Origin: an uncultured Clostridia bacterium
GTDB lineage: Bacteria > Bacillota > Clostridia > Lachnospirales > Lachnospiraceae
DNA: 64,000 nucleotides
Assembly (NCBI GenBank): GCA_947174885.1
Contig: CAMWKO010000005.1
Coordinates: 53,147 to 117,146 of the forward strand
Reading direction: 5' to 3'
In this document: in pieces, positions 62,844 to 64,000 of the stretch
How the letters are laid out: every line of letters starts with the position of its first letter
How positions within the stretch are numbered: the stretch's first letter is position 1
Made by a program: the position numbers and the translations under genes
Notes under the pieces: generated by a model
Told to the model about the DNA's origin: nothing
Databases searched by the model: none
The model's input: the letters and a program-made list of their open reading frames with translations, nothing else

Positions 62844-62970
62844 TTTATCTTTCTCCTTCAAAAAAATAGCTAACCAAATCAGGTTTTATCATGTTCAAAC
62901 TTAATGATAACAGAATACAGTAAAATTATGATTTTTCGTTTTATGTAAATGACTAATGAATTTATAACTT

Positions 62971-63576
62971 TTATTTCGAATCCGGTTGTTGTCCGTCATG
63001 GGCATTCCACCGGCATTCGAGCATTTGCATATTCGTAAATGTTGCTTTGAAAGAAGATTCCTCCGGTGAGCAGGCATATATACCAAATTGAATTGTACCA
63101 TCACCTTTCTGCATATGGCAAATTCGCATCTGCTTAAAATTTATTCCATCTGTGGAACATTCAATACAATAATCATCTTCCCGACGGCTAAAACGATACC
63201 ACATGGATTTTACGGAAGCATCAATAACCGTGGTAGCCCAATCAGAATATCCTCCATTTGTTACAACGCTACCTAGGTGCTGATATTCTTCATTTTCATA
63301 TTCAACTGATGCTTTTAACCAGTTTTCACTATCAAGATACATCACAATACCGCATTGGTCAAATCTATGGCAGCTCTCTATAAATTCTGTTTTTACAACA
63401 AAACTGAAATACTTTTCTTCTGTTTCCATTTGAAACACAGGAGCATTGTCATTTTGAAAATGATAATATGTTCTTTGCCATAAATCAGTATATGGTTTTG
63501 TGATAATTTCAACCCTATTGCTTTCAATTTTATAATCCTGCGGTTGTCTTGTCCATTTGAACTCTGTTATATTCAT
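62971..63576 (-). CDS. DUF1349-family beta-sandwich protein
   Basis: A 201-residue cytoplasmic protein with the DUF1349 pattern (FQNDNAPVFQME, DQCGIVMYLDSENWLKASVEY, WYRFSRREDDYCIE, FGIYACSPE), a concanavalin-like beta sandwich. Function unknown; some relatives are labelled regulators of enolase without proof. ATG 63576 is used with GGAGG 9 bases upstream; the ATG at 63597 is on the other side of that site. Confidence 0.82.
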   Translation of the reverse strand: MNITEFKWTRQPQDYKIESNRVEIITKPYTDLWQRTYYHFQNDNAPVFQMETEEKYFSFVVKTEFIESCHRFDQCGIVMYLDSENWLKASVEYENEEYQHLGSVVTNGGYSDWATTVIDASVKSMWYRFSRREDDYCIECSTDGINFKQMRICHMQKGDGTIQFGIYACSPEESSFKATFTNMQMLECRWNAHDGQQPDSK

Positions 63577-63920
63577 AATCTGTTTCCTCCAACTCATGAT
63601 TTTTCTGCTTATTAAGCTGTAAAATAAACTTATATTTTTTAAATAAAACCTTATATTAATTCTGCTTTATGTTTTTCAATATATCCACATAAAAATTCTC
63701 ATAGTATGCTTCGGTACATTCACGGATTGTCTGAAAATGCCAATTCCGATTTCGCCCCTATTATGTATTCTCATTAAAACTTGATATAATTCTTATATGT
63801 CAATCTGTTTAATCCTCTGATTTCAAATTTTCTGCTACTATTAATTATATATTAATTAAGAAATTATAACAATAAACATTTGTACCGGAAAATTCATACT
63901 GTTTAATAACAGACCATTGT
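63577..63920. other. Intergenic region with no gene seen
   Basis: Apart from the promoter for the DUF1349 gene, which must lie here, I see no open frame with a ribosome site and no strong hairpin before the structured element at the window edge. Confidence 0.4.
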
Positions 63921-63923
63921 GTG

Positions 63924-64000
63924 GTATAATAACACCGAGTTGTTTACAACTCGGTGTGCCGAGTGCATAAAATCTCCGATTTTATCCACGAGGCCGTAGT
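63924..64000 (+). ncRNA. Promoter and 5' part of a probable structured RNA, cut by window edge
   Basis: An extended -10 (TG-G-TATAAT, 63924-63932 or so) is followed about 8 nt later by an 11-bp hairpin CACCGAGTTGT-tt-ACAACTCGGTG. A second stem, GTG-c-ATAAAATC-tcc-GATTTTAT-c-CAC, is then framed by GCC-GA and GA-GGC, giving tandem G-A pairs. Such dense folding from the +1 suggests a cis-regulatory leader or small RNA. I do not recognise the class. Confidence 0.5.

Overview
The window is AT-rich Gram-positive DNA, and its gene content points to a strictly anaerobic member of the Lachnospiraceae (class Clostridia). The evidence is an 871-residue AdhE under a Rex-type operator, a B12-binding-domain radical SAM protein of the DUF4080 type, MutS2, YhaM, DegV, a TraX-like protein, and strong GGAGG or GGTGA ribosome binding sites. 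I cannot name a genus. No rRNA operon, prophage or CRISPR array is present; one tRNA is cut by the left edge.

Layout. 1-5917: tRNA 3' end, then a dlt-like operon (adenylation enzyme, PLP decarboxylase, carrier protein, MBOAT, SGNH protein) behind a strong promoter with a palindromic operator and a leader that looks like an attenuator. 6126-11357: YbaK-type deacylase and a BceRS-BceAB-type peptide sensing and resistance module. 11393-20337: c-di-GMP phosphodiesterase, HAD phosphatase, adhE, GH13 glucosidase, TraX-like protein, DegV. 20422-33884: housekeeping genes (M20 peptidase, radical SAM, Nth, exonuclease, HypE-like protein, Lrp plus aminotransferase, TrmL) and a minus-strand mutS2-response regulator-histidine kinase operon. 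34300-38321: HtrA-like pseudoprotease, YhaM, RlmD.

38321-51835 is accessory DNA. It holds a detached RlmD tail, a HEPN-motif protein, fragments of a YhcG/DUF1016 nuclease, an HTH protein and an IS110 transposase, and a second sensor kinase/ABC module. Then comes an island with an ImmR/ImmA-type regulator-protease pair and a compact set of genes: DeoR-type HTH, DUF4406, an arginase-fold enzyme and a 481-residue protein of unknown function. This set ends at a strong terminator and is my best candidate for an undescribed system.

51986-56951: a TetR regulator, twin palindromic operators, an MMPL exporter and a YhgE/Pip-like heptad-repeat partner. 57260-60937: a sulfur amino acid cluster (gamma-type trans-sulfuration enzyme, MalY/PatB, CysK). 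The cysK leader carries a 180-bp MITE-like element with perfect 35-bp terminal inverted repeats, three internal hairpins and a 10-bp flanking direct repeat. A decayed relative lies at 17009-17098. 61064-63576: DUF3592 membrane protein, a NUDIX-cytidine deaminase fusion and a DUF1349 protein. The right edge has an extended -10 promoter leading into two stable hairpins, probably the start of a structured RNA.
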